Assembly: GCF_025628885.1 (NCBI RefSeq)
Contig: NZ_JAOTIF010000034.1
Span: 1-62,982 of the forward strand
Reading direction: 5' to 3'
DNA from: Paraflavisolibacter caeni
GTDB taxonomy: Bacteria > Bacteroidota > Bacteroidia > Chitinophagales > Chitinophagaceae
Length of the DNA stretch: 62,982 bases
Shown here: one piece after another, positions 37,237 through 46,854 of the stretch
Numbering within the stretch: position 1 is the first letter of the stretch
Layout of the letters: every line of letters begins with the position of its first letter
The notes under the pieces: model-generated
Told to the model about the DNA's origin: nothing
Database searches by the model: none
Seen by the model: only the letters and a program-made list of their open reading frames with translations
Translations under genes and position numbers: made by a program

Positions 37237-38292
37237 TTATTTACACTTGCTGTTAAACTTTCCATCCAGCACTCCCTTTATTTCCAATCCAGTGATCGCG
37301 CGCTCTTCTTCTATTAACTCCTTCTGCATGTAAATAAATGCATAACCCCGACAAAAATCAATCAGGGGGAATGTTCCCCCCAAGCTTGGAGCAGCTAAAA
37401 CAGAAGCTTCGGAAGCGCTATTTTCCTCAACAGCCCAAGAACCCAAAGCATATTCATAACCTTTCACCATATCCGGAGCCTGTTTGATCAATTCTGAAGA
37501 TGCATTGATCCTCCTCAATTCCTTTACAGATTCCTCACTCAATATTCTTTGACCCTTATAAACACCATTATTCAGCAGCATCGTCATAAATCTGATCATA
37601 TCATTTGCTGATGAACGAGCCCCTTCAGAAGGATCAACAGTTGAACCGTCCATGGTTGAAAATGTGGTCTGGCGCATGCCCAAAGGGCGAAAAAGTTTTT
37701 GCTGGGCTGTCATATCAAAGTTCTTCTTATACACGATCTCTATAATCCTTGCGGCTATGCATGCCCCCATATTATTATAACGGAAAACTTCCCCAGGGTT
37801 GTTCTGGATATGCTTTTTAGCATATTCACCCACTTCTTCTTCCAGAGATGCAAATTTCTTTTTTTCGAAGAGCTTTAAGGCCTTAGGTTGCTCAGCCTGA
37901 ATACCGGAAAGATGTGCTAGACATTGCCTGATGGTGAGATAACTTTTCATATAAGAACCAAAAACCGGAATATACATTGTCACTTTATCGTCCAGCCTAA
38001 TTTTACCTTCATCTACGGCTTTTAAAACCACTGCTGCCGTTAGCCACTGGCTGCTATAACCGATAGGTGCCTGCCCTCTTGTAGCGCTAAACATCTTGGA
38101 ATCTTTATGGTATATTATTGTATCCTTATTAGCCACCAGCAAAACAACGTCCTGCTTGAGTTGTTTTTGTTTCTGTTCAACAATTTCGCCCAGCTCATTG
38201 AATCCGGATTGAGCAAAGCAAACCTGAAAAAATAACAGAAAAAATGCTAGAGCACTGAATTTCAGGCAGTTGAAATAGTTTTTTTGTGACAT
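37237..38292 (-). CDS. Beta-lactamase-family serine hydrolase homologue without catalytic SxxK
   Basis: A 351-residue secreted protein of the beta-lactamase/penicillin-binding-protein class C superfamily: signal peptide ending CFAQ, APIGYSSQWLTAAVVLKAV at the SxxK position, DEGKIRLDDKVTMYIPVF, the SHLSG-equivalent LAHLSG and the YxN motif RYNNMGACIAARII. At the first motif the usual S-x-x-K reads Y-S-S-Q, so both the nucleophile and the general base are absent. It is likely a pseudoenzyme. The ATG at 38292 begins the signal peptide. Divergent from clpB. Confidence 0.8.
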   Translation of the reverse strand: MSQKNYFNCLKFSALAFFLLFFQVCFAQSGFNELGEIVEQKQKQLKQDVVLLVANKDTIIYHKDSKMFSATRGQAPIGYSSQWLTAAVVLKAVDEGKIRLDDKVTMYIPVFGSYMKSYLTIRQCLAHLSGIQAEQPKALKLFEKKKFASLEEEVGEYAKKHIQNNPGEVFRYNNMGACIAARIIEIVYKKNFDMTAQQKLFRPLGMRQTTFSTMDGSTVDPSEGARSSANDMIRFMTMLLNNGVYKGQRILSEESVKELRRINASSELIKQAPDMVKGYEYALGSWAVEENSASEASVLAAPSLGGTFPLIDFCRGYAFIYMQKELIEEERAITGLEIKGVLDGKFNSKCK

Positions 38293-38300
38293 ACTTGCGG

Positions 38301-38308
38301 TAATTTTG
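38301..38308 (+). promoter_or_regulatory. -7 promoter element for clpB
   Basis: TAATTTTG fits TAnnTTTG, 52 nt before the clpB ATG. A TTTG at 38283-38286 sits 14 nt upstream. No CIRCE-like inverted repeat was seen in the interval. Confidence 0.5.
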
Positions 38309-38360
38309 AAGTGGATTGTGGTTTGATAATTGATCAACGCACTTAAAATAAATCAATTGT

Positions 38361-40985
38361 ATGAACTTATCCAATTTTACCATAAAAGCTGCTGAAGTTA
38401 TTCAGGGGGCGCAACAAATTGCCTACAATCACCAGAACAGTAATATCGAAACTGAGCACCTGCTTAAGGCATTGTTGGAACAACAGGATTCTCCTGTTGA
38501 ATATTTATTGAAGAAAAACGCTGTAAATATTAATCAATTGGAAAACCAATTGAACCAACAAATGGATCGATTGCCAAAAATTCAGGGAGGTGAACCTGCG
38601 CAAAGTGTAGGCCGAGATACCAATAACGTCATTTTACGGGCAGGAGCCTCTTTGAAGGCCTTTAATGATGAATTCATTACTCCTGAACACATACTGTTAG
38701 CAATTGTACAAGGTAATGACAACACAGCTAAATTGTTGAAAGATTTTGGTCTGACAGAGAAAGGGCTGACAGCTGCAATTAAAGAATTGCGCAAAGGCTC
38801 AACAGTAACATCGCAAACCCAAGAAACACAATTCAACTCTTTGAATAAATACGCGAAGAACTTGAATGAAATGGCCCGTCAGGGTAAACTAGACCCCGTG
38901 ATTGGCCGTGATGAAGAAATTCGCAGAACCTTACATATTCTTTCACGCCGGTCTAAAAATAACCCTATCCTGGTAGGTGAACCGGGTGTTGGTAAAACAG
39001 CAATAGCAGAAGGCCTGGCACACCGAATTGTAAATGGTGATGTGCCTGAAAACCTGAAATCAAAAACAATATTCGCTCTTGATATGGGACAGTTAATAGC
39101 TGGTGCCAAATACAAAGGCGAGTTTGAAGAACGATTGAAAGGTGTGATTAAAGAAGTGTCTACTAGCGAAGGAGAGATTATCCTATTTATAGATGAGATT
39201 CATACATTAGTTGGCGCTGGTGGTGGTGAAGGTGCTATGGATGCAGCTAATATCCTTAAGCCTGCTTTGGCACGTGGCGAACTGCGAGCAATAGGTGCGA
39301 CCACTTTGAATGAATACCAGAAATACTTTGAAAAAGACAAAGCTCTTGAACGTCGCTTCCAAAAAGTAATGGTGGAAGAGCCAAGCGTGGAAGATGCTAT
39401 TTCGATCTTACGAGGCTTGAAAGACCGTTATGAAACGCATCACCACGTACGCATTAAAGATGAAGCCATTATTGCTGCTGTCGAATTATCACATCGCTAT
39501 ATTACGGAGCGCTTCCTGCCCGATAAGGCTATTGACTTAATTGATGAAAGTGCTGCCAAGCTTCGCTTAGAGATGAACTCCATGCCAGAGGAACTGGATG
39601 AACTGGAAAGAAGGATTCGGCAGTTAGAAATCGAACGTGAAGCTATCAAGCGGGAAAACGATGAAGAAAAATTAAAAGATCTTAATACTACCCTAGCCAA
39701 CCTGGCTGTTGAACGCGATACATTGAAAGCTAAATGGAAGGAAGAGAAAGACCTTGTAGAACAAATACAGAACGCAAAAGCAGAAATAGAGAACCTGAAA
39801 CAACAGGCAGAACAAGCAGAACGTGAAGGAAATTATGGGAAGGTAGCTGAGATAAGGTATGGCAGGATAAAAGAACAGGAAGAGAAGATCAACGATCTGC
39901 AAGATCAGTTAAATGATTTAAGCAAGAATAGCCGTCGCTTGATGAAGGAAGAAGTGGATGCAGAAGACATTGCAGAAAGTGTAGCTAAATCTACTGGTAT
40001 ACCTGTAAGTAAGATGCTGCAGAGCGAAAGGGATAAGTTGTTGCACCTTGAAGATGAATTACATAATCGAGTGGTAGGCCAGGATGAGGCTATTCAAGCC
40101 ATCTCTGATGCTATTCGCAGAAGCCGTGCCGGGCTAAATGACCCGAAACGTCCTATTGGATCTTTTATCTTCCTGGGTACGACGGGTGTTGGTAAAACGG
40201 AACTGGCAAAAGCACTGGCAGAATACCTATTTGATGATGAAAGTATGATGACCAGGATTGATATGAGTGAATACCAGGAAAAGCATACTGTGAGCCGCTT
40301 AGTAGGTGCACCTCCCGGATATATTGGTTATGAAGAAGGTGGACAGCTTTCTGAAGCTGTACGCCGAAAACCTTATCAGGTGGTATTGCTAGATGAAATA
40401 GAAAAAGCGCATCCGGATGTCTGGAATGTACTACTCCAGGTTTTGGATGATGGCCGTCTGACTGACAATAAAGGACGGGTGGTGAACTTTAAAAATACCA
40501 TCATCATTATGACAAGCAATATGGGCAGTGATATTATACAGGCAAACTTTGAAGATGTGACTGAACGTAACAAGGAAGAAGTTGTAGAGAAAACAAAGGC
40601 TGAAGTCATGAATGTGTTACGCCAAAACATCAGACCTGAATTTTTGAACCGTGTTGATGAGATCATTCTGTTCCAACCATTGATGAAGAACGAGATCAAA
40701 GGCATTATACGTATCCAGTTGAACAACCTGAAAAAGCTGGTTACAGAAAACAGTGGTATCGAATTAAGATTTTCTGATTATTTGCTTGATTATCTGGCTG
40801 AGAATGGATTTGACCCGCAATATGGAGCAAGACCACTAAAACGAATGATCCAGAAAGAAATTGTCAATGCTCTAAGTAAGAAGATATTAAGTGGCGAAAT
40901 TGATAAATCACATCCTGTACTGGTAGATGTGTTTGGAAATGTTGTAGTGTTCAGAAATGATGTGGAAGAACCTCATACGGTGTAA
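38361..40985 (+). CDS. clpB: Disaggregase chaperone ClpB
   Basis: Hexameric AAA+ chaperone that rescues aggregated proteins together with DnaK. The 874-residue chain has the N-domain (two Clp repeats, residues 1-145), NBD1 with Walker [15 protein letters not shown] and Walker [15 protein letters not shown], a coiled-coil middle domain (about 410-530, with [20 protein letters not shown]), NBD2 with [14 protein letters not shown] and [16 protein letters not shown], and the C-terminal ring domain ([19 protein letters not shown]). The M-domain distinguishes it from ClpA/ClpC. Monocistronic with its own terminator. Confidence 0.98.
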   Translation: MNLSNFTIKAAEVIQGAQQIAYNHQNSNIETEHLLKALLEQQDSPVEYLLKKNAVNINQLENQLNQQMDRLPKIQGGEPAQSVGRDTNNVILRAGASLKAFNDEFITPEHILLAIVQGNDNTAKLLKDFGLTEKGLTAAIKELRKGSTVTSQTQETQFNSLNKYAKNLNEMARQGKLDPVIGRDEEIRRTLHILSRRSKNNPILVGEPGVGKTAIAEGLAHRIVNGDVPENLKSKTIFALDMGQLIAGAKYKGEFEERLKGVIKEVSTSEGEIILFIDEIHTLVGAGGGEGAMDAANILKPALARGELRAIGATTLNEYQKYFEKDKALERRFQKVMVEEPSVEDAISILRGLKDRYETHHHVRIKDEAIIAAVELSHRYITERFLPDKAIDLIDESAAKLRLEMNSMPEELDELERRIRQLEIEREAIKRENDEEKLKDLNTTLANLAVERDTLKAKWKEEKDLVEQIQNAKAEIENLKQQAEQAEREGNYGKVAEIRYGRIKEQEEKINDLQDQLNDLSKNSRRLMKEEVDAEDIAESVAKSTGIPVSKMLQSERDKLLHLEDELHNRVVGQDEAIQAISDAIRRSRAGLNDPKRPIGSFIFLGTTGVGKTELAKALAEYLFDDESMMTRIDMSEYQEKHTVSRLVGAPPGYIGYEEGGQLSEAVRRKPYQVVLLDEIEKAHPDVWNVLLQVLDDGRLTDNKGRVVNFKNTIIIMTSNMGSDIIQANFEDVTERNKEEVVEKTKAEVMNVLRQNIRPEFLNRVDEIILFQPLMKNEIKGIIRIQLNNLKKLVTENSGIELRFSDYLLDYLAENGFDPQYGARPLKRMIQKEIVNALSKKILSGEIDKSHPVLVDVFGNVVVFRNDVEEPHTV

Positions 40986-41010
40986 ATGAAATAACAGGTG
41001 ATAGGAGAAA

Positions 41011-41036
41011 GCCTGGCAGGTTTGCCAGGCTTTTTT
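41011..41036 (+). terminator. Intrinsic terminator after clpB
   Basis: Stem gcctggca/tgccaggc (41011-41018 with 41023-41030), loop ggtt, then six T. It starts 26 nt after the clpB stop codon. Confidence 0.95.
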
Positions 41037-41095
41037 ATTTTGAAGCTTATTGCAGGATACCAGATGAAACAATATAAAAGTATGGTTATCTTAAC

Positions 41096-41392
41096 TTAAG
41101 AAAACTTCTTAGTCTTCTCGCTTCCGGTAATATCTCCTTCACTCCGTATTTGTATCTGCAGGTTGCTGATCCATTCTGCACAGCCCTTTCGGTATAAATG
41201 TTCATTTACATCTCCAATGACTCTCATCACTTCATCATATCTTCCTTCCAATACAGTTGAAAATGGGCCTACTTCATATATAATTCCAGATTGCTGAATA
41301 ATAGCAATAGCCTCATCCACCCATTCATAAGGATGCCTGTCCTGAACAATAGGAACAATTTGTATAGATGCATTGATGATGAAATCGTGCAT
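41096..41392 (-). CDS. Thiamine-binding (DUF77/MTH1187-type) small protein
   Basis: A 98-residue protein of the MTH1187/YkoF-like family (PF01910): ASIQIVPIVQDRHPYEWVDE, GIIYEVGPFSTVLEGRYDEV and IQIRSEGDI, the ferredoxin-like fold that binds thiamine or related ligands. It lies 30 nt downstream of aroC and is the last gene of the aromatic operon. A metabolic link to aromatic synthesis is not established. Confidence 0.85.
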   Translation of the reverse strand: MHDFIINASIQIVPIVQDRHPYEWVDEAIAIIQQSGIIYEVGPFSTVLEGRYDEVMRVIGDVNEHLYRKGCAEWISNLQIQIRSEGDITGSEKTKKFS

Positions 41393-41422
41393 AATTTATA
41401 GAGTATTTAAAGTCAGAAAATA

Positions 41423-42418
41423 TCAACCAGCTACTCGTGAAATTTTATTCTCCAAAAGCATAAGATCTGCTAATACCATTGCAGTAACGGCCTCGAGTAC
41501 TGGTGGAACCCGCAATGCTATGCAAAGATCATGTCTGCCCTTAATAGAAAACTTTTCAACTTCACCGGTTTCCCAGTTCAATGACTCCTGCTCTTTAGGC
41601 GTGGAGGAAGTAGGCTTGATGGCAACACGAAAAACCAGGTCATTGCCATTTGAGATTCCACCTACAACGCCGCCGGCATTGTTTGTTGCAGTTCTTCCGT
41701 TAGCATCAATGATCGCATCATTGTGATCAACGCCAAACATCTTAGCTGCCTGAAAACCAGCACCAAATTCAATTCCTTTTACAGCAGGAATTGAAAAAGC
41801 TGCGTGACTTATCAATGATTCAACCGAATCAAAAAATGGTTCTCCCAATCCAATAGGTAAACCGGTAACTGTACACTCCACAATTCCACCCACAGAATCC
41901 TTGGCATCAATTGCTTTTTGTAATCCCTTTTCCAGGTCTTGCTCACCTCCTATTTCAAGGATTTTAGCAGTCACAGAAATGTTCTTCAAAACCTTTTTTG
42001 CTACCACACCGGCAGCAACAATGCAAACAGTTAGGCGCCCACTGAAGTGACCTCCGCCACGAAAGTCTTCATTGCTACCAAACTTTTTGCTAGCTACAAA
42101 GTCCGCATGGCCAGGACGTGGAAAGGATCTTTGTTTCTCGTAATCTGAAGAACGGGTATTTTTATTTTCAAACATAATTGTCAGCGGTGCGCCGGTAGTT
42201 TTGTCGCGGAAAATTCCTGTTTGAAAAATAGGTGCATCAGTTTCCTGACGGGGTGTGGTACCCTTTTGCGTACCACCCTTGCGGCGTTCAATATCTGTTG
42301 TAAAATCATCTGCTGTCAGTGCAACACCAGAAGGACAACCGTCTATTACAATACCTACTGCCGGGCCATGCGATTCACCAAATATGCTTACTCGAAAAAT
42401 GCGTCCAAAAGAGTTCAT
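41423..42418 (-). CDS. aroC: Chorismate synthase
   Basis: FMN-dependent last step of the shikimate pathway, EPSP to chorismate. The 331 residues begin with FGRIFRVSIFGESHGPAVGI (signature 1), include FPRPGHADFVASKKFG and the conserved GGGHFSGR and ITNGNDLVF-type regions (GGISNGNDLVFRVAIKPTSS). Slightly shorter than the usual 350-390 residues, as the ORF ends soon after ALRVPPVLEAVTAMVLADLM. The start codon follows the aroA stop after a single base, so the two are translationally coupled. Confidence 0.97.
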   Translation of the reverse strand: MNSFGRIFRVSIFGESHGPAVGIVIDGCPSGVALTADDFTTDIERRKGGTQKGTTPRQETDAPIFQTGIFRDKTTGAPLTIMFENKNTRSSDYEKQRSFPRPGHADFVASKKFGSNEDFRGGGHFSGRLTVCIVAAGVVAKKVLKNISVTAKILEIGGEQDLEKGLQKAIDAKDSVGGIVECTVTGLPIGLGEPFFDSVESLISHAAFSIPAVKGIEFGAGFQAAKMFGVDHNDAIIDANGRTATNNAGGVVGGISNGNDLVFRVAIKPTSSTPKEQESLNWETGEVEKFSIKGRHDLCIALRVPPVLEAVTAMVLADLMLLENKISRVAG

Positions 42419-42419
42419 G

Positions 42420-43694
42420 TTAATCGATTATAGAAAGTTGAGCGCCTAATTGTTTAATATTGCTCCAGAACTGGGGATAAGATTTATTTACCGCCTCAGC
42501 CCCGGTGATTACCATTTCGCCTTCGGATTTCAAACCGGCAACGGCTGTTGCCATGGCTATACGGTGATCATTATGCGAAGAAACTTCTGCTGCCTTTAAA
42601 GTCTTGCCTTCAATAATCATTTCATCATCTTCAAATGAAACAGGAATATTCAACTTGGTAAACTCTTCCTGCAAGGTGGCTGCACGGTTGCTCTCTTTAT
42701 GAGTTAACCGGTGTACGCCTTTGATCCTGGAAATTCCTTTACTGTGTGACGCAAGCGCTACCAGGGGAGGAAACAAGTCTGGACAGTCAGTTGCATCAAA
42801 TTCAAATGCTTTAAGTTCAGACTGTTTAACAGAAATAACTCCGTTCTCAGATTTCATATGTGCATTTGCTTTCAGCAACACATCAAAAATAGCTTTATCA
42901 CCCTGTACAGAATTCATATCCATACCCTTCAACTGTATATCTCCGGCAATAGCAGCACCGGTTAATAAGAACGCAGCATTGCTCCAGTCGCCTTCAACAG
43001 CATAGGTGATAGATGGTTGATCATTAGTTACTATGGCTTCATCAAAATAAAACTCCTCGTAATTATTATTCTGAGGCACTTTCAAGCCAAATGACTTCAA
43101 TACCTGTAATGTTAAGTCGACATAAGGACGACTGTTCAGGTTGGTAACTTTTATACTTACCCCTTTTGCGTCAGCTGCAGCATAAGCAAACAATAAACCC
43201 GTTAAATATTGTGAAGACAACGAGCCATCCACAGTTATATCTTTTGGCTGTAAGGGCCCCTGGATTTCAATAGGCAAATAACCGCCCTTGCTGTTACAAC
43301 TAACACCTAGTTGCGGAAGCACATCATCGAAAAAGTTCATTGGTCTTTTTGACAAGCTACCGGAGCCTTTAACAGTAATTACCTGATCGCTCAATGCAGC
43401 TATGGAAGTAAACATTCTTATAGACAAACCACTTTCATGGCAATCAATGACATTATAAACAGGCTGTACTCCATTGCTTCTGATGATTACTTTATCATCC
43501 TGAACAGTAACCTTTGCACCCAGCTGTTGAATGATATTCAAAGCAGCTTTATCGTCGTTAGAAATTCCGGGATTGAGTAAAACCGTTTCACCTTTACGAA
43601 TCAACGCTGCAGCACACGCTCGCTGCATCGCGCTTTTGGATGCTGGGGCTGTAATACTACCTTTTAGTTGTGAGGGAACCAGAACCGCTTTCAT
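42420..43694 (-). CDS. aroA: 3-phosphoshikimate 1-carboxyvinyltransferase (EPSP synthase)
   Basis: Adds the enolpyruvyl group of PEP to shikimate-3-phosphate. The 424-residue protein has SKSAMQRACAAALIRKGET (substrate-binding Lys region), LSSQYLTGLLFAYAAAD and the C-terminal SHNDHRIAMATAVAGLKSEG. The usual opening signature of the family (GSKSxxNR) reads ASKSAMQRA. Glyphosate-sensitive or -insensitive class cannot be stated with confidence. Coupled to aroC downstream, and separated from aroB by a hairpin. Confidence 0.95.
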   Translation of the reverse strand: MKAVLVPSQLKGSITAPASKSAMQRACAAALIRKGETVLLNPGISNDDKAALNIIQQLGAKVTVQDDKVIIRSNGVQPVYNVIDCHESGLSIRMFTSIAALSDQVITVKGSGSLSKRPMNFFDDVLPQLGVSCNSKGGYLPIEIQGPLQPKDITVDGSLSSQYLTGLLFAYAAADAKGVSIKVTNLNSRPYVDLTLQVLKSFGLKVPQNNNYEEFYFDEAIVTNDQPSITYAVEGDWSNAAFLLTGAAIAGDIQLKGMDMNSVQGDKAIFDVLLKANAHMKSENGVISVKQSELKAFEFDATDCPDLFPPLVALASHSKGISRIKGVHRLTHKESNRAATLQEEFTKLNIPVSFEDDEMIIEGKTLKAAEVSSHNDHRIAMATAVAGLKSEGEMVITGAEAVNKSYPQFWSNIKQLGAQLSIID

Positions 43695-43711
43695 GTAAGA
43701 AGATTAAAATG

Positions 43712-43749
43712 GTGAATAGTGAATGGTGAATTGACCATTCACTATTCAC
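43712..43749. repeat. Perfect 16-bp hairpin in the aroB-aroA gap
   Basis: Arms gtgaatagtgaatggt (43712-43727) and its exact reverse complement (43734-43749) enclose a 6-nt loop and take up most of the 54-nt gap between aroB and aroA, reaching the aroB stop codon. No T-run follows on the minus strand, so it is more likely a processing or stability element, or a dispersed palindrome, than a terminator. Confidence 0.8.
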
Positions 43750-44759
43750 TATAGGTAATTAAACAAAGTATTTAAAGGAATTTTCTGAATGATGGCTTTT
43801 CCAATCTTTTCAAGTAAAATAAAGTTCATGAAATCCGCCTCTTTCTTCTTATCACTACGTAGCACATCAAAAACTTTCTGTCTGTCAAAGCTCAATTCAG
43901 TTGGTAAAGAGTACTGCTCTATTACCTTCGTCAAACGATTGTGATGCCTAAAACCCAACAACTCCTCAGAAAGACCGGAAGCGAACACCATTCCAATTGC
44001 AACAGCTTCGCCATGAGTAAGGCCATATTGAGTTTCTATGGCATGTGCCAGGGTATGACCAAAATTCAACAGCCTCCTTTCATTCTTCTCAAATTCATCA
44101 TTAAGAACCACTTTAGTCTTGATCAGGGCATTACGCTTGATCAAAGCCTGTACATCTGGTTTGTTTTTCTGGAAGCGTTTCAAAGAGGCACTTTCCAATT
44201 GTTTGAACATGGCAGCATCTTTAATTGCTGCATGTTTTATGATTTCAGCAAAGCCGTTGCGCCACTCTGTTTCAGGTAAAGATTTCAGCAGGCCTGCATC
44301 ATAAAGTAAGAAACGCGGCTGATTAATGGTGCCCACCATATTTTTATATACACCAACATCAATTCCGTTTTTACCACCAATGGATGCATCAACCATTGCA
44401 AGCAAACTGGTAGGAACAAATCCAAAGGCAACGCCTCTTAAAAATATGGAACCTATATATCCTGTCAAATCGGTGATAACACCCCCGCCTACACCAACAA
44501 GCATGGTTTGCCTGTCTGCACCAAGGTTTATTAATTGTTCAATTACCGAATCGACAGTAGCCTGAGTCTTAAATTGTTCACCTGGCTTTAAAACAATTGT
44601 CTTCCAACCTTTGAACTTTTTTGCATGAGCAGCAAACAGATGTTCATCAGTAATGACAATTGTCTTAGCCTGTGGCGCAATGCTTTTGAGATCGCTAAAG
44701 GACGCATCAAAATAATACTGTACACTTTGGCGGCTGAAATCAAACTTTTTTGTCTGCAT
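43749..44759 (-). CDS. aroB: 3-dehydroquinate synthase
   Basis: NAD- and metal-dependent cyclisation of DAHP to 3-dehydroquinate. The 336 residues contain LKPGEQFKT, VGVGGGVITDLTGYIGSIFL, VPTSLLAMVDASIGGKNGID (NAD/metal region) and the metal ligand GHTLAHAIE with a further His in LTHGEAVAIGM. Starts 2 nt after the DAHP synthase stop codon, indicating translational coupling. Confidence 0.96.
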   Translation of the reverse strand: MQTKKFDFSRQSVQYYFDASFSDLKSIAPQAKTIVITDEHLFAAHAKKFKGWKTIVLKPGEQFKTQATVDSVIEQLINLGADRQTMLVGVGGGVITDLTGYIGSIFLRGVAFGFVPTSLLAMVDASIGGKNGIDVGVYKNMVGTINQPRFLLYDAGLLKSLPETEWRNGFAEIIKHAAIKDAAMFKQLESASLKRFQKNKPDVQALIKRNALIKTKVVLNDEFEKNERRLLNFGHTLAHAIETQYGLTHGEAVAIGMVFASGLSEELLGFRHHNRLTKVIEQYSLPTELSFDRQKVFDVLRSDKKKEADFMNFILLEKIGKAIIQKIPLNTLFNYL

Positions 44760-44761
44760 CC

Positions 44762-45850
44762 TTAAGAATTAAACACTTTGGTTTGGTGATTAATACTTTC
44801 CAGGTGCACTGCATCAAAATATTTCGTAATAAACTCTTTGCTCAAACCCATCTTCTCTCCTTTCTTGAAGGCTCTGTCTAAGATCTCATTCCAACGGGCT
44901 GTTTGCAAGATGGTAATGTTGTTGTCTTTTTTATATTGACCAATTTTCTCGGCCACTTTCATCCTTTGTCCCAGGATTTGCATTAATTCATCATCGAGGT
45001 GATTGATCTGAGCACGCAATTTATCCAAAGCTGCATGATATTCTTCAGAAGGAATATCTTCTCTTCTCCAAATAATGCTGTTAAGCATTTCACCTAAACG
45101 CTCTGGAGTGATTTGTTGCTTGGCATCGCTCCATGCATTATCAGGGTCAATATGACTTTCAATGATCAATCCATCAAAATCAAGGTCAATCGCTTTTTGG
45201 GCTACTTCCTGTAAAATATCCCTGCGGCCACAAATGTGAGAAGGATCATTGATCATCAGCAATTCAGGATTGCGACGCTTCATTTCAATCGCCAAATGCC
45301 ACATTGGAGCGTTGCGGTATTCAGTATTTCCATAGGAAGAAAAACCACGGTGAATTAAACCAATGTCATTTATACCAGCTTTAGCAATACGCTCTACAGC
45401 GCCAATCCATAATTCCAGGTCTGGGTTGATAGGGTTTTTGATCAATACCGGAACCTTAACACCACGTAATGCATCAGCAATTTCCTGAACACTGAACGGG
45501 TTTACTGTAGTGCGGGCACCTACCCAAAGAATGTCTACATCGAAATGCAGGGCATCTTCTACTTGTTTAGCAGTTGCTACTTCTACGGCAGTTAACAGGC
45601 CGGTAACTTTTCTTGCATGTTGCAACCATGGTAAGCCTTTGGTCCCAATACCTTCAAAGCTGCCAGGACGAGTACGTGGTTTCCAGATACCGGAGCGTAA
45701 TACGTCTACTTTACCTGTTTGAGCCAGGCGTTGGGCGGTTTCTACAACCTGTTCCTCTGTTTCGGCACTGCATGGGCCTGAAATAATCAGCGGTCTTTTA
45801 TTCCATGCCGCCTGTACTTTGTTTTCCATAGTTGTTGTTTCTGCTTGCAT
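44762..45850 (-). CDS. Bifunctional DAHP synthase / chorismate mutase
   Basis: Catalyses the first step of aromatic synthesis (PEP plus erythrose-4-phosphate to DAHP) and, by its C-terminal domain, chorismate to prephenate. The N-terminal type I-beta DAHP synthase spans about residues 15-260 (LIISGPCSAETEEQVVETA, RSGIWKPRTRPGSFEGIG, PSHICGRRDILQEVAQKA, GLIIESHIDPDNAWSD). An AroQ chorismate mutase domain follows (KLRAQINHLDDELMQILGQR, MKVAEKIGQYKK, YFDAVHLESINHQ). The fusion lets the mutase domain regulate the synthase in related enzymes. The ATG at 45850 is preferred over a start 16 codons upstream. Confidence 0.94.
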   Translation of the reverse strand: MQAETTTMENKVQAAWNKRPLIISGPCSAETEEQVVETAQRLAQTGKVDVLRSGIWKPRTRPGSFEGIGTKGLPWLQHARKVTGLLTAVEVATAKQVEDALHFDVDILWVGARTTVNPFSVQEIADALRGVKVPVLIKNPINPDLELWIGAVERIAKAGINDIGLIHRGFSSYGNTEYRNAPMWHLAIEMKRRNPELLMINDPSHICGRRDILQEVAQKAIDLDFDGLIIESHIDPDNAWSDAKQQITPERLGEMLNSIIWRREDIPSEEYHAALDKLRAQINHLDDELMQILGQRMKVAEKIGQYKKDNNITILQTARWNEILDRAFKKGEKMGLSKEFITKYFDAVHLESINHQTKVFNS

Positions 45851-45946
45851 TGTTTTGCTTTTATTTCGGTGGTTAAATCGTGAATGACGAATGGTCAATT
45901 GTGATTAGCATCTTCTCTTTGCATTCTACATTCAACATTTTAAATA

Positions 45947-46834
45947 TTATATTTTAGACTTTTCTTCTACCCTCTTCTGTTTTGCCAGATCTGGATTCAG
46001 AACTTTTTTGATCTTATTGGCATTCACCATGAGCTCCTCTAAATACTCATAGTTCTCTTTCTCAAGACACGACTTGAACTTTCTCAATTGGCTGATATGT
46101 TCATTCAATACATCCAGTACATTCTCCCTGTTTTGCATAAATATAGACGCCCAGGTTGCCGGATTACTTTTCGCCAAACGTACAGTGCTCTCAAAACCTC
46201 CGCTTGCCAGTTCAAAGATCGTATCTTCTTCTTTTTCCTTTTCCAACACGGTATTTGCTAAGGCGAAAGAAGTTATGTGCGAAATATGGCTCACATAAGC
46301 AACATGAACATCATGTGCCTGTCCATTCATATAAACCAGGTGCATACCCAGTTCCTTATAAATGCTTTCAACCAACTTCAGCGCATCTGCGTCACTATCT
46401 TCCTGATTGCAAATAACTGTTGCTTTTTGAACGAAAGCATTTTTTACGGCTGCTTCTGGTCCGCTGTATTCCGTTCCCCACATTGGATGTGTTGCAACAA
46501 AGCGTCCTCTTTTGAGATGATCTTTGATCACCTCCAGGATACCTTCCTTAGTAGAACCAACATCAATAACAACCTGTTGATCTACCTGGTCCAGGACTTC
46601 AGGTAATAATCGCTTTACAGCATTAACTGGTGTAGCCAAAACAATCAAATCTGACCTCTTTATGGCATCGCAAAGGTCTGCTATCTCATCTACTAAATTC
46701 AACTCCAGGGCTTTTTGCTGGTGATCAGGATTTTGATCAACTCCAATGATGGTTTGAGCCAGGTTCTTTTCTTTTAATGCTAAAGCCAAGGAACCTCCGA
46801 TCAAACCGACACCAACGATTGCAACAGTTTTCAT
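45947..46834 (-). CDS. tyrA: Prephenate dehydrogenase
   Basis: NAD(P)-dependent oxidative decarboxylation of prephenate to 4-hydroxyphenylpyruvate, the tyrosine branch. The 295 residues show the Rossmann start VAIVGVGLIGGSLALALKEK, and the family motif FVATHPMWGTEYSGPEA with its His, and a C-terminal helical dimer domain with HVAYVSHISHITSFALAN (His-containing). No ACT or mutase domain is fused. Lies 20 nt downstream of the aminotransferase. Confidence 0.93.
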   Translation of the reverse strand: MKTVAIVGVGLIGGSLALALKEKNLAQTIIGVDQNPDHQQKALELNLVDEIADLCDAIKRSDLIVLATPVNAVKRLLPEVLDQVDQQVVIDVGSTKEGILEVIKDHLKRGRFVATHPMWGTEYSGPEAAVKNAFVQKATVICNQEDSDADALKLVESIYKELGMHLVYMNGQAHDVHVAYVSHISHITSFALANTVLEKEKEEDTIFELASGGFESTVRLAKSNPATWASIFMQNRENVLDVLNEHISQLRKFKSCLEKENYEYLEELMVNANKIKKVLNPDLAKQKRVEEKSKI

Positions 46835-46854
46835 TTTGCGATGAGTTTTTAAGT

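Noticed and set aside
38293-38360. CIRCE heat-shock operator before clpB
   Set aside because: No GCACTC-N9-GAGTGC-like inverted repeat is present in the gap.
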